NCBI RefSeq assembly: GCF_033807715.1
Contig: NC_084596.1
Coordinates: 37,286,879-37,350,878, forward strand
Direction: 5' to 3'
Source: Cololabis saira
Lineage: Eukaryota; Chordata; Actinopteri; Beloniformes; Belonidae
DNA: 64,000 nucleotides
This document shows, in pieces, positions 49,801 to 61,540 of this stretch (position 1 is the stretch's first letter; each line of letters opens with the position of its first letter). Made by a program: the position numbers and the translations under genes. The notes below the pieces were generated by a model. The model saw only the letters and a list, made by a program, of their open reading frames with translations. It was not told the DNA's origin and ran no database searches.

Positions 49801-52800
49801 TTTAAGTACAATGTCATCATGCAAACAGCTGAGTTGAAAACCTTTCCCCCAGAATTCCATACACTAAAGTAAATGACCTTTTTACGTGCATAAATCCTTC
49901 AAAAACTAACTTTGTCCACTCATTTCACATGACAAAGCAAAGATCAACAATAGTTTACAGAATTTTATTTCGATAGGCTGTTATTTTGCGTGCATACATG
50001 TGGATGAATTTATGTAACCGGAATTAAACTGAAGATTAACTTTTGGCCTCCAGGACACACTACATTTGATGCAAATACACGGGAACCGGCTTTTCTTGAT
50101 CCGCTAATAATGGAAAATATCCTCTTAAAGGGGCAGATCATGTTAAAGAAAAACAGACCTTTATCAGTCTCTCAAAATCAAGTCTTACGCTAATTTGCTT
50201 AATTTCTCATGGAGGGAAGGGGGAGGGGTAAACTTAAAATCCACCTGTGTCTTTTTTCTTAAAAAATAAAAAACTGTGTTGAGCCTACAGATTAAAGTGC
50301 ATACTAACAATTTTCAAAATATCATATATTGTATCATATATGTTATTTCATTAAGTCATTAGCCATATTATAATATTACTGTCTCTAACCTGTTAAACTC
50401 TTTCATATTTGCACTGAATTCCAGCAACAGGAAATAACTGCTTATCTTTTTTACCTTTCTGCAAGTTGTTAAAAAACAAAACATTTAATTTTGGGTTAAA
50501 ATTAATTGTAACTATTGGTGTAAAGTTAACCCACATTAAAAATAATTATTAACATTAGCTTATGAAGACTTAAGAAAAAACTAAGAGTGGATAGACCAAA
50601 TATCTGATGGAGAAATGACAACATATTTTTTAATTTTACGTTGCCCACAAAGTGGCTGTTACGCTGTTTCAGCATTCATATCCGTATTAACAGTGTTTTA
50701 ACAACTTGGGCCAGTTGAATGCATGACTTGAGATGAGACTGTGCATCGCAGAGGAATCAGCAGCTGGTAAGGCTCAAAACAGACGGGGGATGGGGATGTA
50801 CTTCAGACAAAAAAACTGCCAGGAGTGGAGAGGAGAGGAGTGGTCAACTCCACCCCAATGCACCTGCTACGAAACAGAGCTGTAAAGACCGTGCTGAAAG
50901 AATGAGTGGTTGCACTGTAGCTCAGTGTTATTTTGCACCAAGCATGTCGCAGACATTTCATTATGACCTCAGAAAATTGTGCCAACATGGGCCAAAATAT
51001 GCTGCTTTTAAAAACTAAATCATGTGAGACGGAATAAATTGTCTACATCTGGAATAATCCTTAAAAGAGTCAAATCTATAGAAGAAAATCAATTATGTTA
51101 ACGAAAAAGTTTTAAAAAAAAATAGTTGGATAAATGGACAGAGGGATGAAAATGTTAATCTCTGCCCCTTGTCAGTGTAGGTGGCCTACAAAATCTGTGT
51201 TGATAAAGCCTGTGCCTTGGACTCCCTTAAGCTGCTACCGCGGCTCAGCGCTGACAAGCTGCATTCCCTGAAGACAAGCTTTCATTAACTCTCGTGTGTC
51301 AGTGTGTGCGACTGAGGGAACAAGTGCCTCTGTGTGTGTGCGGTGTGTGTGAGGATGCGCTAGTGTGTATTCGTGTGTGTTCTCCTCCCCTTCGCTTGTC
51401 AGATGCTGCTGCTGTGCCTGCACTACAAATGGAAGTTAGAGCAAATTCAAAGCAACTGACCCTTAATAAAATTGCAATATGCAATGATTTGACTTCACAG
51501 GCCGTAATAAGTACCACACCTTTGATTTTTCTTTTTTTTTTTTTAATAATCAACCAAAAAGGGACGGACAGGATGAACGAGATGTTTGGCTCAGGTGATA
51601 CACAACAATGTCAAATTCACAGCAGACGGTGAATTGACTGAGAGAGACGGCCAAGGACAAGCAGAGCTTAGAGCCCAATTACACTCATCATCTTCCCTCC
51701 AACGGTGTAGCAGAGCCATAACTTGATGTCTGTATTTTCTGGTTTTATTGACCCAACTGTTCTCACTTCCATCATTTCAAACTGCTACACTCCCACAGAA
51801 GAGTGAGGTCTGTTGCAGAAGGAAAGGTTAGAAGTAGCCTCAGCACCATTTTTTCATTTGATGCTAGGCAGGTTATATGCTTTGGGTTCACTCAAGCTTC
51901 TTCCTTAAAAAATACCATTGGAAGACCAAAGCATACCAAAGCAAACAGTACAATCAATGCCTGTTACATCAAAACAATGACCAAGAGTGTTTGTACCCTA
52001 TCCTGATAAATGAAGAGAAGTGCAGAGAGTTTTTAACTTCCATCACTCACCTCGTGTGAAGTTATACCTGGCAGAGAAACCCATGGACTCCAGCTCACTG
52101 TCCGCCACAAACTTGATATAGAGATACCTCCCGCTGGAGCGGACGTAGGACGGGCTCTCCTGCCCACAGTAGCGGCCGATGATGGGCGAGAAACCAAAGG
52201 GGCCATCACGTACTTCAATGTGGTCAAACCTGCACTCCCAGGATGGCTCGATGGAGTACCTCGTATCGAAGAACAGGTCGATGCACTGACGAGGCGCGGC
52301 TGCAGCACCGGGGCAGGTTCAGACATGACAGGAGGTGTTAAAAGCAGAAGAGATTGCAAGTGTCTCAAAGGTAAAAAAAAAGAAGAAGAAGACTCACCTT
52401 CTATAATGTAGATGCATTCCTTCTCAGGTGGGTATTTCTCAGGGTAGTTGGGGGAGGTGAAATACCCTCCATCAGCTTCTTTCACCCAAGTCCCACACTG
52501 TCCAGCTGGAGTCACACCTGAGTTGTTCTTCACTGGCAGCAGAGGGAGGAGTGGACATTCATATGTATCATTGCTATCATTGCTGCCTGAACGCACCCTG
52601 AGATCCTCTGGTGGGTCATTCCTGGCCATTCCTTGGTCTAACTTAAAGACCAAGGGGCGACCGGGCCTTTTCTGTTTTAGCCCCTCGCTTATGGAATGAC
52701 CTGCCGGAGGAGATCAGAGTAGCTAACACATTGTCTTCTTTTAAGTCACTTTTAAAAACTCACTTTTTTAGACTTGCGTTTAACTGATTGTATTATTTGT

Positions 52801-53229
52801 CTCTTTTTATTAGCTCTCAATTGAAATAAGATAAGATAAGATAAGATAAAACCTTTAATAGTCCCACAGAGGGGAAATTTGCAGTTTACAGCAGCAAAGG
52901 GGATAGTGCAAAAAAACAAGAGGCATCAATAGAAAAAGTAATAACACAGTAATAACAATAACACACTATAAACAGTAAACTGGTATATACAATAATAATA
53001 ATAAGAAGAAAAATAAATAATAAGAAATACTAGTATATAAAAAGATAACAGACGGATATATACAGATGGATATTTACATAATTGCATGTTGCAGTGAATG
53101 AAAGATATTGCACATTATTTCCCTTTATGTACATTGTGTCTTAATATTGTACTAATTGTTTGTTTCCTGTTTTTAATTGTATGTAAAGCACTTTGTGACT
53201 TGTTTTTGAAAAGCGCTTTATAAATAAAG

Positions 53230-53279
<50 letters not shown>

Positions 53280-53884
53280 GCTTCCTTTAATTACATTTCT
53301 AGCTTCTAGCTTTTTTAATTTTTAATTCTTTTTTAACAAAAACACAAATAAAATAAAACGTATTTGCATTATCAAATTGTTTTCAAGTTTTAACTGTTAA
53401 CATTTCAAATTGTAAATCCAAGTCATCAAACAGATGGACACATTACTAGCCACAGAGAGATTATTAATGACATCTTTGCAGAAAAAAAGATGATTGAGAA
53501 ACGAGAAAACATTCGGTCCTGAAACCAACAAATGGTAAATGCAGCATGCCATTATTTCTAAAAACAACAAACACAAAAACAACCTATTGACTTTTAGTAA
53601 CTGTTTCTTGCATCAATGCAGTGTCTGCAGGATTTTTACCTTGGGCTTTAGTTGTAGCTGTTGCAGAAGACAGCTCAGCTGAGATGACTGCTAAAGCTGA
53701 GAAAACAGGACAGAAAAGATGTTATTTGAACACAAGTGTAGTAAAAATGAGGGGTAAATACTAACTCGTAGGCTTTACCACAAGGAAAAATCACATTTTC
53801 AAATCGGCAGCATCTTCAAGTGGTTATTATGAGACATGCTGACTCAGCCAACTCACCGATGCGCAGCAGAAGTTGGAGCAGCAT
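40302..53884 (-). CDS. neto1: neto1-like: neuropilin and tolloid-like receptor auxiliary protein, complete 10-exon coding region
   Basis: Single-pass synaptic membrane protein; NETO1 is an auxiliary subunit of kainate receptors and interacts with NMDA receptors. Ten coding exons total 1656 nt, 551 aa (human NETO1 533). Domain order: signal peptide (aa 1-28), CUB1 (about 37-157), CUB2 (about 171-285), LDL-receptor class A module with six Cys (287-323), transmembrane helix (about 341-363), cytosolic tail. All junctions are GT-AG with matching phase. NETO1 rather than NETO2 is favoured by [29 protein letters not shown] and [11 protein letters not shown]. Because teleosts can carry neto1 and neto1l, the exact co-orthologue is open. 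The tail ends TLSNDF rather than the TTRV PDZ ligand of mammalian NETO1. Confidence 0.93.
40917..41556. mobile_element. hAT-like MITE with ATCGATT-rich arms
   Basis: Ends TAGGCCTGTGTTG and CCCCGGCCCTA; perfect 8-bp duplication CAGAATAG (40909-40916, 41557-41564). Only 74 bp separate it from the neto1 exon 10 acceptor. Confidence 0.87.
41830..41974 (-). CDS. neto1: neto1 exon 9, transmembrane segment
   Basis: Encodes aa 324-372: a juxtamembrane part, the hydrophobic [20 protein letters not shown] helix and basic stop-transfer [10 protein letters not shown]. Confidence 0.94.
42072..42185 (-). CDS. neto1: neto1 exon 8, LDL-receptor class A module
   Basis: Encodes aa 286-324. Six cysteines in LDLa spacing, with the calcium-binding WDENRC end; [17 protein letters not shown] is almost identical to mammalian NETO1. 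Confidence 0.95.
43665..43765 (+). repeat. LINE 3' end with (TTCTGA)n tail
   Basis: CACCAATCACCACAACAAAT through GCAATAAACC to TTCTGATTCTGATTCTGAT; same family as 30050. In neto1 intron 7. Confidence 0.7.
44287..44515 (-). CDS. neto1: neto1 exon 7, rest of CUB2
   Basis: Encodes aa 210-286: [56 protein letters not shown]. Donor GTAAGC. Confidence 0.95.
44715..45328. mobile_element. Fold-back element made of 22-bp AATAAAGTCGTAATATTAC units
   Basis: Outer ends ATTACGACAGAGTATTAGGG and its near complement. The left half has about 10 tandem units (GAGAATAAAGTCGTAATATT), the right half about 9 inverted units. In neto1 intron 6. Confidence 0.85.
45662..45777 (-). CDS. neto1: neto1 exon 6, start of CUB2
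   Basis: Encodes aa 171-209: [17 protein letters not shown], then [16 protein letters not shown]. Donor GTGTGT. Confidence 0.94.
45820..45925 (+). repeat. LINE 3' end fragment
   Basis: GGGAGAGGGAGGTCTGGACC followed by ATGGATGGATGA matches the dispersed teleost LINE terminus; about 40 bp upstream of neto1 exon 6 on the gene strand. Confidence 0.6.
46811..46852 (-). CDS. neto1: neto1 exon 5, inter-CUB linker
   Basis: Small exon, aa 157-171 ([14 protein letters not shown]), matching the CUB1-CUB2 linker of NETO1. Phase 1 at both ends. Confidence 0.91.
47105..47890 (+). pseudogene. Non-LTR reverse transcriptase fragment (Rex1/L2-like)
   Basis: Translated pieces include [34 protein letters not shown] (an intact-looking DD core) and downstream RT-tail-like residues, with stops between. 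5' truncated; in neto1 intron 4. Confidence 0.72.
52051..52299 (-). CDS. neto1: neto1 exon 4, rest of CUB1
   Basis: Encodes aa 74-157: [40 protein letters not shown], then [13 protein letters not shown] and MGFSARYNF. Includes the calcium-site-type acidic residues of CUB domains (DxxEVRDG). Only 98 bp from exon 3. Confidence 0.95.
52398..52532 (-). CDS. neto1: neto1 exon 3, start of CUB1
   Basis: Encodes aa 29-74: [34 protein letters not shown]. First two CUB1 cysteines visible. Confidence 0.94.
52640..53285 (+). repeat. LINE C-terminal/3' fragment with nested retroposon
   Basis: Reads like a LINE ORF2 end ([20 protein letters not shown], SLLKTHFF), then AAAGCACTTTGTGACTTG and a (TTA)n tail at about 53230-53280. 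Interrupted by an (ATAAG)n element at 52826-53137. In neto1 intron 2. Confidence 0.65.
52826..53137. mobile_element. (ATAAG)n retroposon-like fragment, copy 2
   Basis: Near-identical to 9591-9905 from the ATAAG run to TTATGTACATT. Confidence 0.72.
53640..53696 (-). CDS. neto1: neto1 exon 2, end of signal peptide
   Basis: Encodes aa 10-29: [19 protein letters not shown]. Cleavage is likely after the small residues near aa 16-22. Phase 1 at both ends. Confidence 0.82.
53857..53884 (-). CDS. neto1: neto1 exon 1, signal peptide start
   Basis: ATG CTG CTC begins MLLQLLLRI, the hydrophobic start of a signal peptide, with donor GTGAGT after one base of codon 10. GAACAGAA precedes the ATG. Confidence 0.82.
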
Positions 53885-54424
53885 TTCTGTTCCCGTGGAC
53901 GAGAGTCTCTGTCTCGGTTATCGCCATTAAACTGTCGGAGCCGTCGGTTCCTGCGCGTCTTTATGCCGTTAAAAAGATCAATAAGTTCCTGCGAGCCATC
54001 AGTAGTTTGTGGAGTGCGCCAGCTCCGAGAGCAGACACTTGTCCATCCTTCTCCCTCCGGCTCCGACAGCGCACAGGATTAAACTCCGGCCGCCACAAAC
54101 CTTCACTATTTTTTTGCTCCACCTTTTAGGCTGTTTTAATCCACTCTCGAGACAGGCTTGTGCCAGCAAATGTGATATTCTGGGCGCGTATTTGTGCGCG
54201 CAGAGACCGCCCCAGCACCATCAGTCCAGGCTGGTGACAGCACCAGTAAACTTTGGTGGAGAGAGCAGCACTTGGACGCTCATAAGTCATGCGTTTGTAG
54301 TGGAAGAAGATGTATGCAGTTCAGCACTGTCCTGATGAAAAAACCCAGGGTCACCCTGAAAAAGACCGAGTAGCAAACGTTGCTCTAAAAGCCACATTCA
54401 AGTTGTTCAGCATGGCAGCATTTC
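53885..54424 (-). promoter_or_regulatory. neto1 5' leader and promoter region
   Basis: GC-rich, CpG-containing 540 bp immediately upstream of the start codon, free of repeats until an inserted fold-back element at 54425. No clear TATA box; the transcription start was not located. Confidence 0.5.
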
Positions 54425-54583
54425 TATGGAGCCAAATCAAGGCCAAAAGTTTTGCTAATTTGAAAATAAAATTTGAACCTGAAAATTCTTTTTTACGGTT
54501 TCAATTTTTTTATTTTTTCAGTTTCCGAACTTTTTTTTTCAGTTTCAATATTTTTTTTCAGTTTCAGACTTTTGGCGTAGGGG

Positions 54584-54678
54584 GCGTGGCATCCACTGAG
54601 AGGGGCGTGGCATCAACTGAGAGGGGCGTGGCATCAACTGAGAGGGGCGTGGCATCAACTGAGAGGGGCGTGGCATCA
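54584..54678 (+). repeat. 22-bp tandem array
   Basis: About 4.5 copies of GGGGCGTGGCATCAACTGAG plus AG; an inverted, shorter counterpart lies at about 55546-55610. Confidence 0.9.
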
Positions 54679-55054
54679 TGAACGACAGCATAACATATTC
54701 ATATTCACGTGATCGGCAGTGGAAAAAATGGATACTAGTGACAAATTTCTGTTTAAAAAGCTGTTTTAGACCGTACTTGGTAGTATGTGGAAATGGGAAA
54801 TGTCAAACTTTAAAGTGTGGCTGTTGAACTGTACAGTCTGGCATAGTTTATTGCTTTTATACTGCGATTGGTGCCAAGTACGGTCTAAAACAGCTTTTTA
54901 AACAGAAACGTGTCACTAATATCAGTTTTTTCCACTGCCAATCACGTGAATATAGTGTATATACAGTGTTGAATCATACTTCTACTGATAACTTCTGCAA
55001 CCTACGTTTCCTGAAGGCAACATGACTAAAGAACGTCCCCCGCCTTCTCTGTAA

Positions 55055-55533
55055 AGGCTGAATTATACTTCTGCGTCAAAACGACGCCGTGTCTACGGCG
55101 TGTGGTTTTTGGACACGCAGAGGACACGCCGTCACATGCGCCGTCAGTGACGTGCACCTCCCGAAAATTGTAACTACGCGTCGAGGAGACGCCGTCCACA
55201 CGCAGACCGAGAGGGCTGTGATTGGTTCGTTTGAAAGCGAAGCATTTCCGGTTTCCGGTTTGAATCAGTAGTGAACTTCCAGGGCTTTTTTCTTCGTTTA
55301 TATGTGATTTTTTTTGTTTTTGTTTTTTGCACAATAGTTGTCCTTATTTCTTTGATTTACTGTGACCGGAAAAAGTCGGATAAACCATTCAGAAAAAGAT
55401 CGCTAACTAGTGGCCGCGGGGGGTACTGCACCGCGACCAAATGGAGAGACGGAGAAGTCAGAACGATTCGTGACGGGGTCACGGGTGCGCCGTGTGCTCT
55501 GCGTGTGTGTGACGCAGAAGTATACCCGCACCT
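55055..55533. mobile_element. Harbinger-like MITE nested in fold-back element
   Basis: Ends AGGCTGAATTATACTTCTGC and its complement-type GACGCAGAAGTATACCC...CCT; flanks TAA/TTA. Confidence 0.7.
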
Positions 55534-55827
55534 TTATGCTGTCACTCATGATGCCACGCCCCTCTCAGTTGATGCCACGCCCCTCTCAGTTGATGCCACG
55601 CCCCCTACGCCAGATCGGGGCAAAAAGTCTGAAACTGAAAAAAAAGATGTGAAACTGAAAAAAAAGATCTGAAACTGAAAAAAAGATTTGAAACTGAAAT
55701 AAAAAGTTCTGAAACTGAAAAAAAAGATCTGATACTGAAAAAAATAATTTAAACTGTAAAAAATAATTTTCATGTTCAAATTTTATTTTCAAATTAGCAA
55801 AACATTTGGCCTTGATTTGGCTCCATA

Positions 55828-58071
55828 CAATTCACCCCACACCGGCAGAGATACAGGCTTTCAAAATGCACACTGACAACTCAAATGGTCTGCCTTATAA
55901 TATAATTTCCAAAAGAAACTCCAACATTTCCATTGTCTGGCTACGGGACAGTTTTCCACTTTGAAACCGAACCTCTTTCCTGTACTTTTCCAGTGTTTGG
56001 GGTGAAATAACCAGCTGTGGGCTTCAGCTTCATATTCAAAACATAGAAGAGGGTTCTCTCAATGTCGTCATCGCTTATAACATCAATCACATCATTAATC
56101 ACATGTTGCCTCAAGCAACACATCATGAATGAACAATACATCACTCTTGTATAAACAATGAAAACTTGAATAATGAATGAATGAGCCTCTGATCATTGAA
56201 CATTCACTATTTGAAAAGCTAAAACAGCTTCATAAACTTTTGAAGGAGTGTGTTATGGGTAAGATTTATGAGGTGAACTTTTACAGGTCCAGATGAGACA
56301 AAAAAAGTCCTCTAGAACATTTAAATTTTTACTGGTTTAACTGAAGCAATGTATGCAGAGATGTTTTATTTAACGTAACATAGTTACTAATGATTTTAAA
56401 CATGAAATTTGCTTTGACACACATATTTGAATTTTAATGAAATGCTCAATATCCGTTCTTCCTCTCCTTCATTAACACCAGTCCACAAACCCCATCAGTG
56501 GAGAGGTTCTTCCACCAAAGGACTAGAAGATGTGGAAACCCTGGAGACCTGTCACTGGTCAGCCTGCAGGGGAAAATGTCTTCAAGACATTTTACTATAT
56601 CAAAAAGTAAAAATACACCACACATGCCGCATGTTTACAAGTCCTATCCAGAGCCAGGTCGATGATCTTCCTGATGGTGTAGTGCAAGGGCGTAGTTGTT
56701 GGCTGCATCTTCCTTCCCAGTGATCAGTATGGACCTCATCTGAGCAGGAACAGAACAAGCCTCATTTACATCATCTTAGGACATTTAAGTTCTTGCATGG
56801 TTACAGTGCAACTGTACCAAGTTATTGTACATGTGGTACTGGGTCCATAAGAGCTACACTATTAATGACAGAACTTAAAAACATACAGGGCTCTTTAAAG
56901 TGTTCAAAAGAACACCAACATACTCAGATTGTGCTGTTGTCCGGGTCCAGATGTTCAATGTCACATAAAACTTAAACATCTCCTCTTTTCATGATAGCAA
57001 TCATTGACTCATCTGACCTAACAGGTTCTCACAATCTGTCAACCTTTCCTATCAATAGATCAATCTCTGGCTCCAATAACCCAGCTGCAAAGTTCTCATG
57101 TTGGATCCAAACTGGATAAATAAAGGGATGCATCACGTTAACCTTTACCGATATGAGGACATGATGATCCACTGTAGTGACTCCTGAAGAATTAGAGCTG
57201 AAAGTTGCTCAACAAAGAAATCAGTTCCAAAGCAACACATATTGCAACTTCACTGAACCTCTAGTTTATGTAACTTTGTTGTAACGACGCCCCCGTGTGG
57301 TCGGATCAGGAACTGCTGTCTGGAGTTGGTACCCAAGTGTCTGAAAGAAGCGTCTGTCGTCTAGTCTAAGCTTTGAGAGTTTTCTCTCTACTCAAGTCAT
57401 GTTAGATGAACTGATTCAGATGAATTTCTCAGACCCAAGTCTGTCATTGTGCTTTCAGCTGTCTGAAATTAATTTTAAGTGATAAAAAGAGTTTCCTTCT
57501 GTTTACTCAGACTTAAGTCCCTAAGAGTCTAACATTTTGATTTTATTTATGGACTTTGGACCCAGAATAAATATGGTTACGGTTGTGAAGTTACTTTTTA
57601 TGGATTTATATGATCTCTGTTTGACATTGACTGTGTTCAGTTGTCTGTGTGGAAATCTGTCCAGTTTCTGTTGACCAGAATTCACCGATGACACTCGGTT
57701 CCAGGGAGTGGCGGATTTAGCAATTTGGGGGCCCAAGGCAAACACAGCTTAGGGGGCCCTCAACATCCACCCATTTAACACAAGGTCAGTGAGACTAGTC
57801 AGTGAGCAGCACCAAATAAAGATGGATGGAGTACATGCAATGTGGGAATGAGGTGTCGGATAAACCCAATAATCTGTAAAAATGTCAAACATATACATTT
57901 TTCTAAGATCACACCAGAAACAGTGCAGAGAACAACTCCATGTGTAAAAGCGAAAAGTGACAGATTTTAAATTGCTTCTGTAAAGCATGTACTGTAGGTT
58001 CTATATAGTCAGTGTCTATATGTGCACAAGAGAGGGATTGCATTTTTGAAATGATGATCGGCTCTCTTTTA
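55828..58071. other. Non-coding stretch without recognised genes
   Basis: AT-rich unique-looking sequence. A short GTGGCGGATTTAGCAATTTG stretch at about 57710 resembles a dispersed repeat end. No exon-like conserved peptide seen. Confidence 0.5.
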
Positions 58072-59090
58072 TATGGAGGATTTTTTGTGCCAGAATTAAA
58101 TAAATAAATACATCATTAATTAATTAAAATGGGAATGAAATATATCATTAATTAATTAAATGTGTCATTAATTAATTAAAATTAGAATGAAATATGTCAT
58201 TAATTAATTAAAATATAATTCATTTTAAGTAAAAATATATATTTATTATTTCAGCATTTAATTAATTAATGACACATTTAATTAATGATTTCGTGTTACG
58301 TGTGAATCATGAAATGTAAAACTGCATTTAATTAATTAATGACACATTTAATTAATGATTTTGTGTTGCTGAATCATGAAATGTAAAACTGCATTTAATT
58401 AATTAATGACACATTTAATTAATGATTTTGTGTTGCTGAATCATGAAATGTAAATGTAAAACTGTCAGTTTCACTCGTCAAACTCAGTGGGCGGGGCTAA
58501 CGCGAATCCAGCAGAGGAAGCAGAGGAACTTCCTCTGCTTTACATGCTACATGCTCGGGGTCAGCAGGTCCTGCTTCCACATACTCTGCAAGGTCGAAGA
58601 TATCGCTCACCTACTCTCTACAAAGTTCACGAAAATCCTCCGAATTCACAGCTGCCATGTTTAGAACGAACGGCTTCCTCTTCCACCTCCAGTTTCAGAC
58701 CAAAGCAGTGGATTCCACTGGATTCGCGTTAGCTCCGCCCACTGAGTTTGACGGGTGAAACTGACAGTTTTACATTTACATTTCATGATTCAGCAACACG
58801 AAATCATTAATTAAATGTGTCATTAATTAATTAAATGCAGTTTTACATTTCATGATTCACACGTAACATGAAATAATTAATTAAATGTTTCATTAATTAA
58901 TTAAATGCTGAGATAATAAATATATATTTTTACTTAAAATGAATTGTATTTTAATTAATTAATGACATATTTCATTCTAATTTTAATTAATTAATGACAC
59001 ATTTAATTAATTAATTATATATTTCATTCCCATTTTAATTAATTAATGATGTATTTATTTATTTAATTTTGGCACAAAAAATCCTCCATA
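58072..59090. mobile_element. 1.02-kb fold-back DNA element with TATGGAG ends, copy 3
   Basis: Ends TATGGAGGATTTTTTGTGCC and GGCACAAAAAATCCTCCATA; perfect 6-bp duplication CTTTTA. Arms of about 440 bp built from TTAATTAATTAATGACAC units; spacer at about 58515-58705. Confidence 0.9.
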
Positions 59091-59365
59091 CTTTTAAACC
59101 CCACATAGAAAACCTGAAAAAAACATTAGGCTTGAAACTGGGATTCATCTTTCGTCACAAAACTTGTTTTTCCTTTGCTGCCAGGGAAAGGTTGGTTTCT
59201 GCCACTTTTCTCCGTATGCTTGATTACGGCAACCTTTTATATATATTAATGCCTTAGCGAATTGTTTGCCGTCTCTGGATTCAGTGCACCATGGTGCCTT
59301 AAGGTTCATCACTGGTTGCAGAGCCCTCACTCACCACTGCACCTTATTGAATGGCCGTCTTCCAC
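59091..59365 (+). pseudogene. Non-LTR reverse transcriptase C-terminal fragment
   Basis: Translates to FKPHIENLKKTLGLKLGFIF, FSFAARERLVSATFLRMLDY and GNLLY, then a frameshifted tail: the typical post-RT region of a LINE ORF2. Confidence 0.75.
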
Positions 59366-59612
59366 GACGTGCCGTCTCATCCACTGAGGCAATTTGCCAT
59401 GTATCCACAATAAATATTAAAACTCCAATGTGGCCGTAGTTCAGAGTTGGCTCTCACTTTGACGGAGCACAGGCTGGTCCCGCCCTCTTGGCTCTCTTCA
59501 TCTTCTCTCCTTTGTCTAATCTCTGGATACAACATCCTGAGAGAAAACTCACCTAATCTGCCTCCCTTATCCCTGCTCTGACTCCTATTGTATTTCCCCA
59601 CCATATGACCTT

Positions 59613-59613
<1 letters not shown>

Positions 59614-59691
<78 letters not shown>
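59614..59691. repeat. (TG)n microsatellite
   Basis: Uninterrupted TG run of about 78 bp. Confidence 0.97.
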
Positions 59692-59693
<2 letters not shown>

Positions 59694-60469
59694 CAGAAAC
59701 CAACAGATGTCCTGGCTTTTTCTCCTCTTTGTATTAGCTCTCTTGGCACCGAGCCAAGGGTTTCTAACCTTCTCACCTTTTCACAGGCGATCACGCTTCT
59801 TGTTATACAACAAAATTAAAACCTGCACTCGTTATGCGCTTAAAAAGTAATTTCTGTAATTTTCTTTTGAAACTGCGTCATAAATTCTTTTTAGTTTCAC
59901 GTCAACTAACCACAAACATGGAGGGCAGTGACCATAAATAGCCCTGTTTAACTTAAAGCCCCTACGGTAAGTCTATAATTTCTCCATAATATAAGGAAAT
60001 ACGTCACATTTCCAACACAGAACAAAGTTGAATTCACTGAAAAACTCAAGTGTTGTTCAAACTGCACCGACACACGTCCCTTTCCAGCAACAAATCCAAC
60101 TTTATTAGTGAAGCACTTTAAAAAACCCATAGTGGACCAAAGTGTCGTAAAGTACAAAAAACTTGAAAGTCAAACCACTAGATAAGTAAAGACTATATAA
60201 TCAGATAGGATCAAATTAAATTAGATAAAAAGATACAATAAAATAAATCATATTAACTAAATAGCAACTTTAGAAAATGTTAAGATATAAGAAAAATATG
60301 TTTCCAGAAGTTTTCTTATTTTTGTTTTTCGTGTGTGAGTGAGAGCGTGAGTGTGTCCCTGCAAGCCCTTTTTCACAGCCTGATCCAACATATTTTATTA
60401 ACAAATACCTATTTATGACAGAGAGGACTAAAATCACAGATGTGAATCATGCAAGGGCAGTATCTGTTT

Positions 60470-61318
60470 CCCAACCCTGGTCCTCAAGTGCTGGTGTCCT
60501 GCATGTCTCAGATGTCTCCTTGCATCAACATACCTGATTAAAATGACCAGTTTCATCAGCTTGTCCTGGAGGTCTGCCCACCTCTGTTAGTGATACCAGG
60601 GCTCTCTGTCACGGTTTGGTGTTTGTTGAGGACCCAAACACAGGAGAGCAGGAGGCAGGAGTTGCAAAAAGCAGGGTTTATTTTAAAGAAACCAAAAACC
60701 AAAGCGCTGCTTAGCAGGATCAAAAAACACAAAACAGGGATTCAAAAAACTGGAGCAAAAATTTGCCAGGAAACATGGAGGTAGAAACAGTACGGACCGA
60801 CAGGGAGAACGGGAATGACAAGACCAGATATACAAAGGGGATAACGAAACACAGGTGCAGACAATCAGGGCAGATTGGAAACAGGAGGGCCAGAACTGAA
60901 ACTCAAAAACTGGGGGGAAGTGTCAACCCCTGACACTCTCAAGTTTTGAAGTTTGCTTTGAGTGAGATTTCTGGATTTTTTACAGTCTTACAGGGGATGA
61001 AGTTCTTGAAACTCAGACCTCAGCAGACAACAAAAATGTATTCTATTTTCTGATTGGCCGATAGGTTGGTAACTTTGGTAACTCAGTAATAAGCTGCTCT
61101 GAGCTGAGCACTCAGCTCACAGTAGTGTAGTCTGGCTTTGACTCGTTTGTAAAATGGGCTGTTGGGATTTCTGTGTGGTGAAGTGCTGTGTCTGTGTAAC
61201 TTGTTGAAATGCGTGTGTCTGTTGATTTAGTCATTTGTATCAGGGTGCTTTGAAGCAGGGAAACATCTAAAACATGCAGGGCAGTGTGCCCCGAGGAACA
61301 GGGTTGGTTGGAGAACAC
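60470..61318. mobile_element. hAT-like MITE with CCAACCCTGGTCCTC end, interrupted
   Basis: Left CCCAACCCTGGTCCTCAAG and right GAGGAACAGGGTTGG are inverted ends; an unrelated repeat (CTGTCACGGTTTGGTGTTTG ... CCCCTGACA) sits at about 60606-60938. Confidence 0.65.
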
Positions 61319-61540
61319 TGCCTTATAGAAGGATGAGCATCAAGCATTACCAAGGGTTGCTATCTCAAAAAATGCAAATTACACAAAAATGCTAAATTAA
61401 CATTTCCAGCAACACCTTTTTGCCGCCTCACTTGCCACCATGTGCCACCTAAACATTTCTGTCTTCCCCTCATGCCTGTCTAGAATTGGCCCTGCCCCCC
61501 TGTACTCTGAAGGTGGAGGAGATGAACATTTGCACACTAA

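Larger units (their letters stand above)
54425..55827. mobile_element. Fold-back DNA element with TATGGAG ends, copy 2
   Basis: Ends TATGGAGCCAAATCAAGGCC and GGCCTTGATTTGGCTCCATA; flanks CATTTC/CAATTC (5 of 6). Holds a 22-bp GGGGCGTGGCATCAACTGAG array and a nested Harbinger-like MITE. Starts 541 bp upstream of the neto1 ATG. Confidence 0.85.

Noticed and set aside
54009..54335. 108-codon plus-strand frame upstream of neto1
   Set aside because: Lies opposite the GC-rich 5' leader, no recognisable domain, no conserved splice structure.
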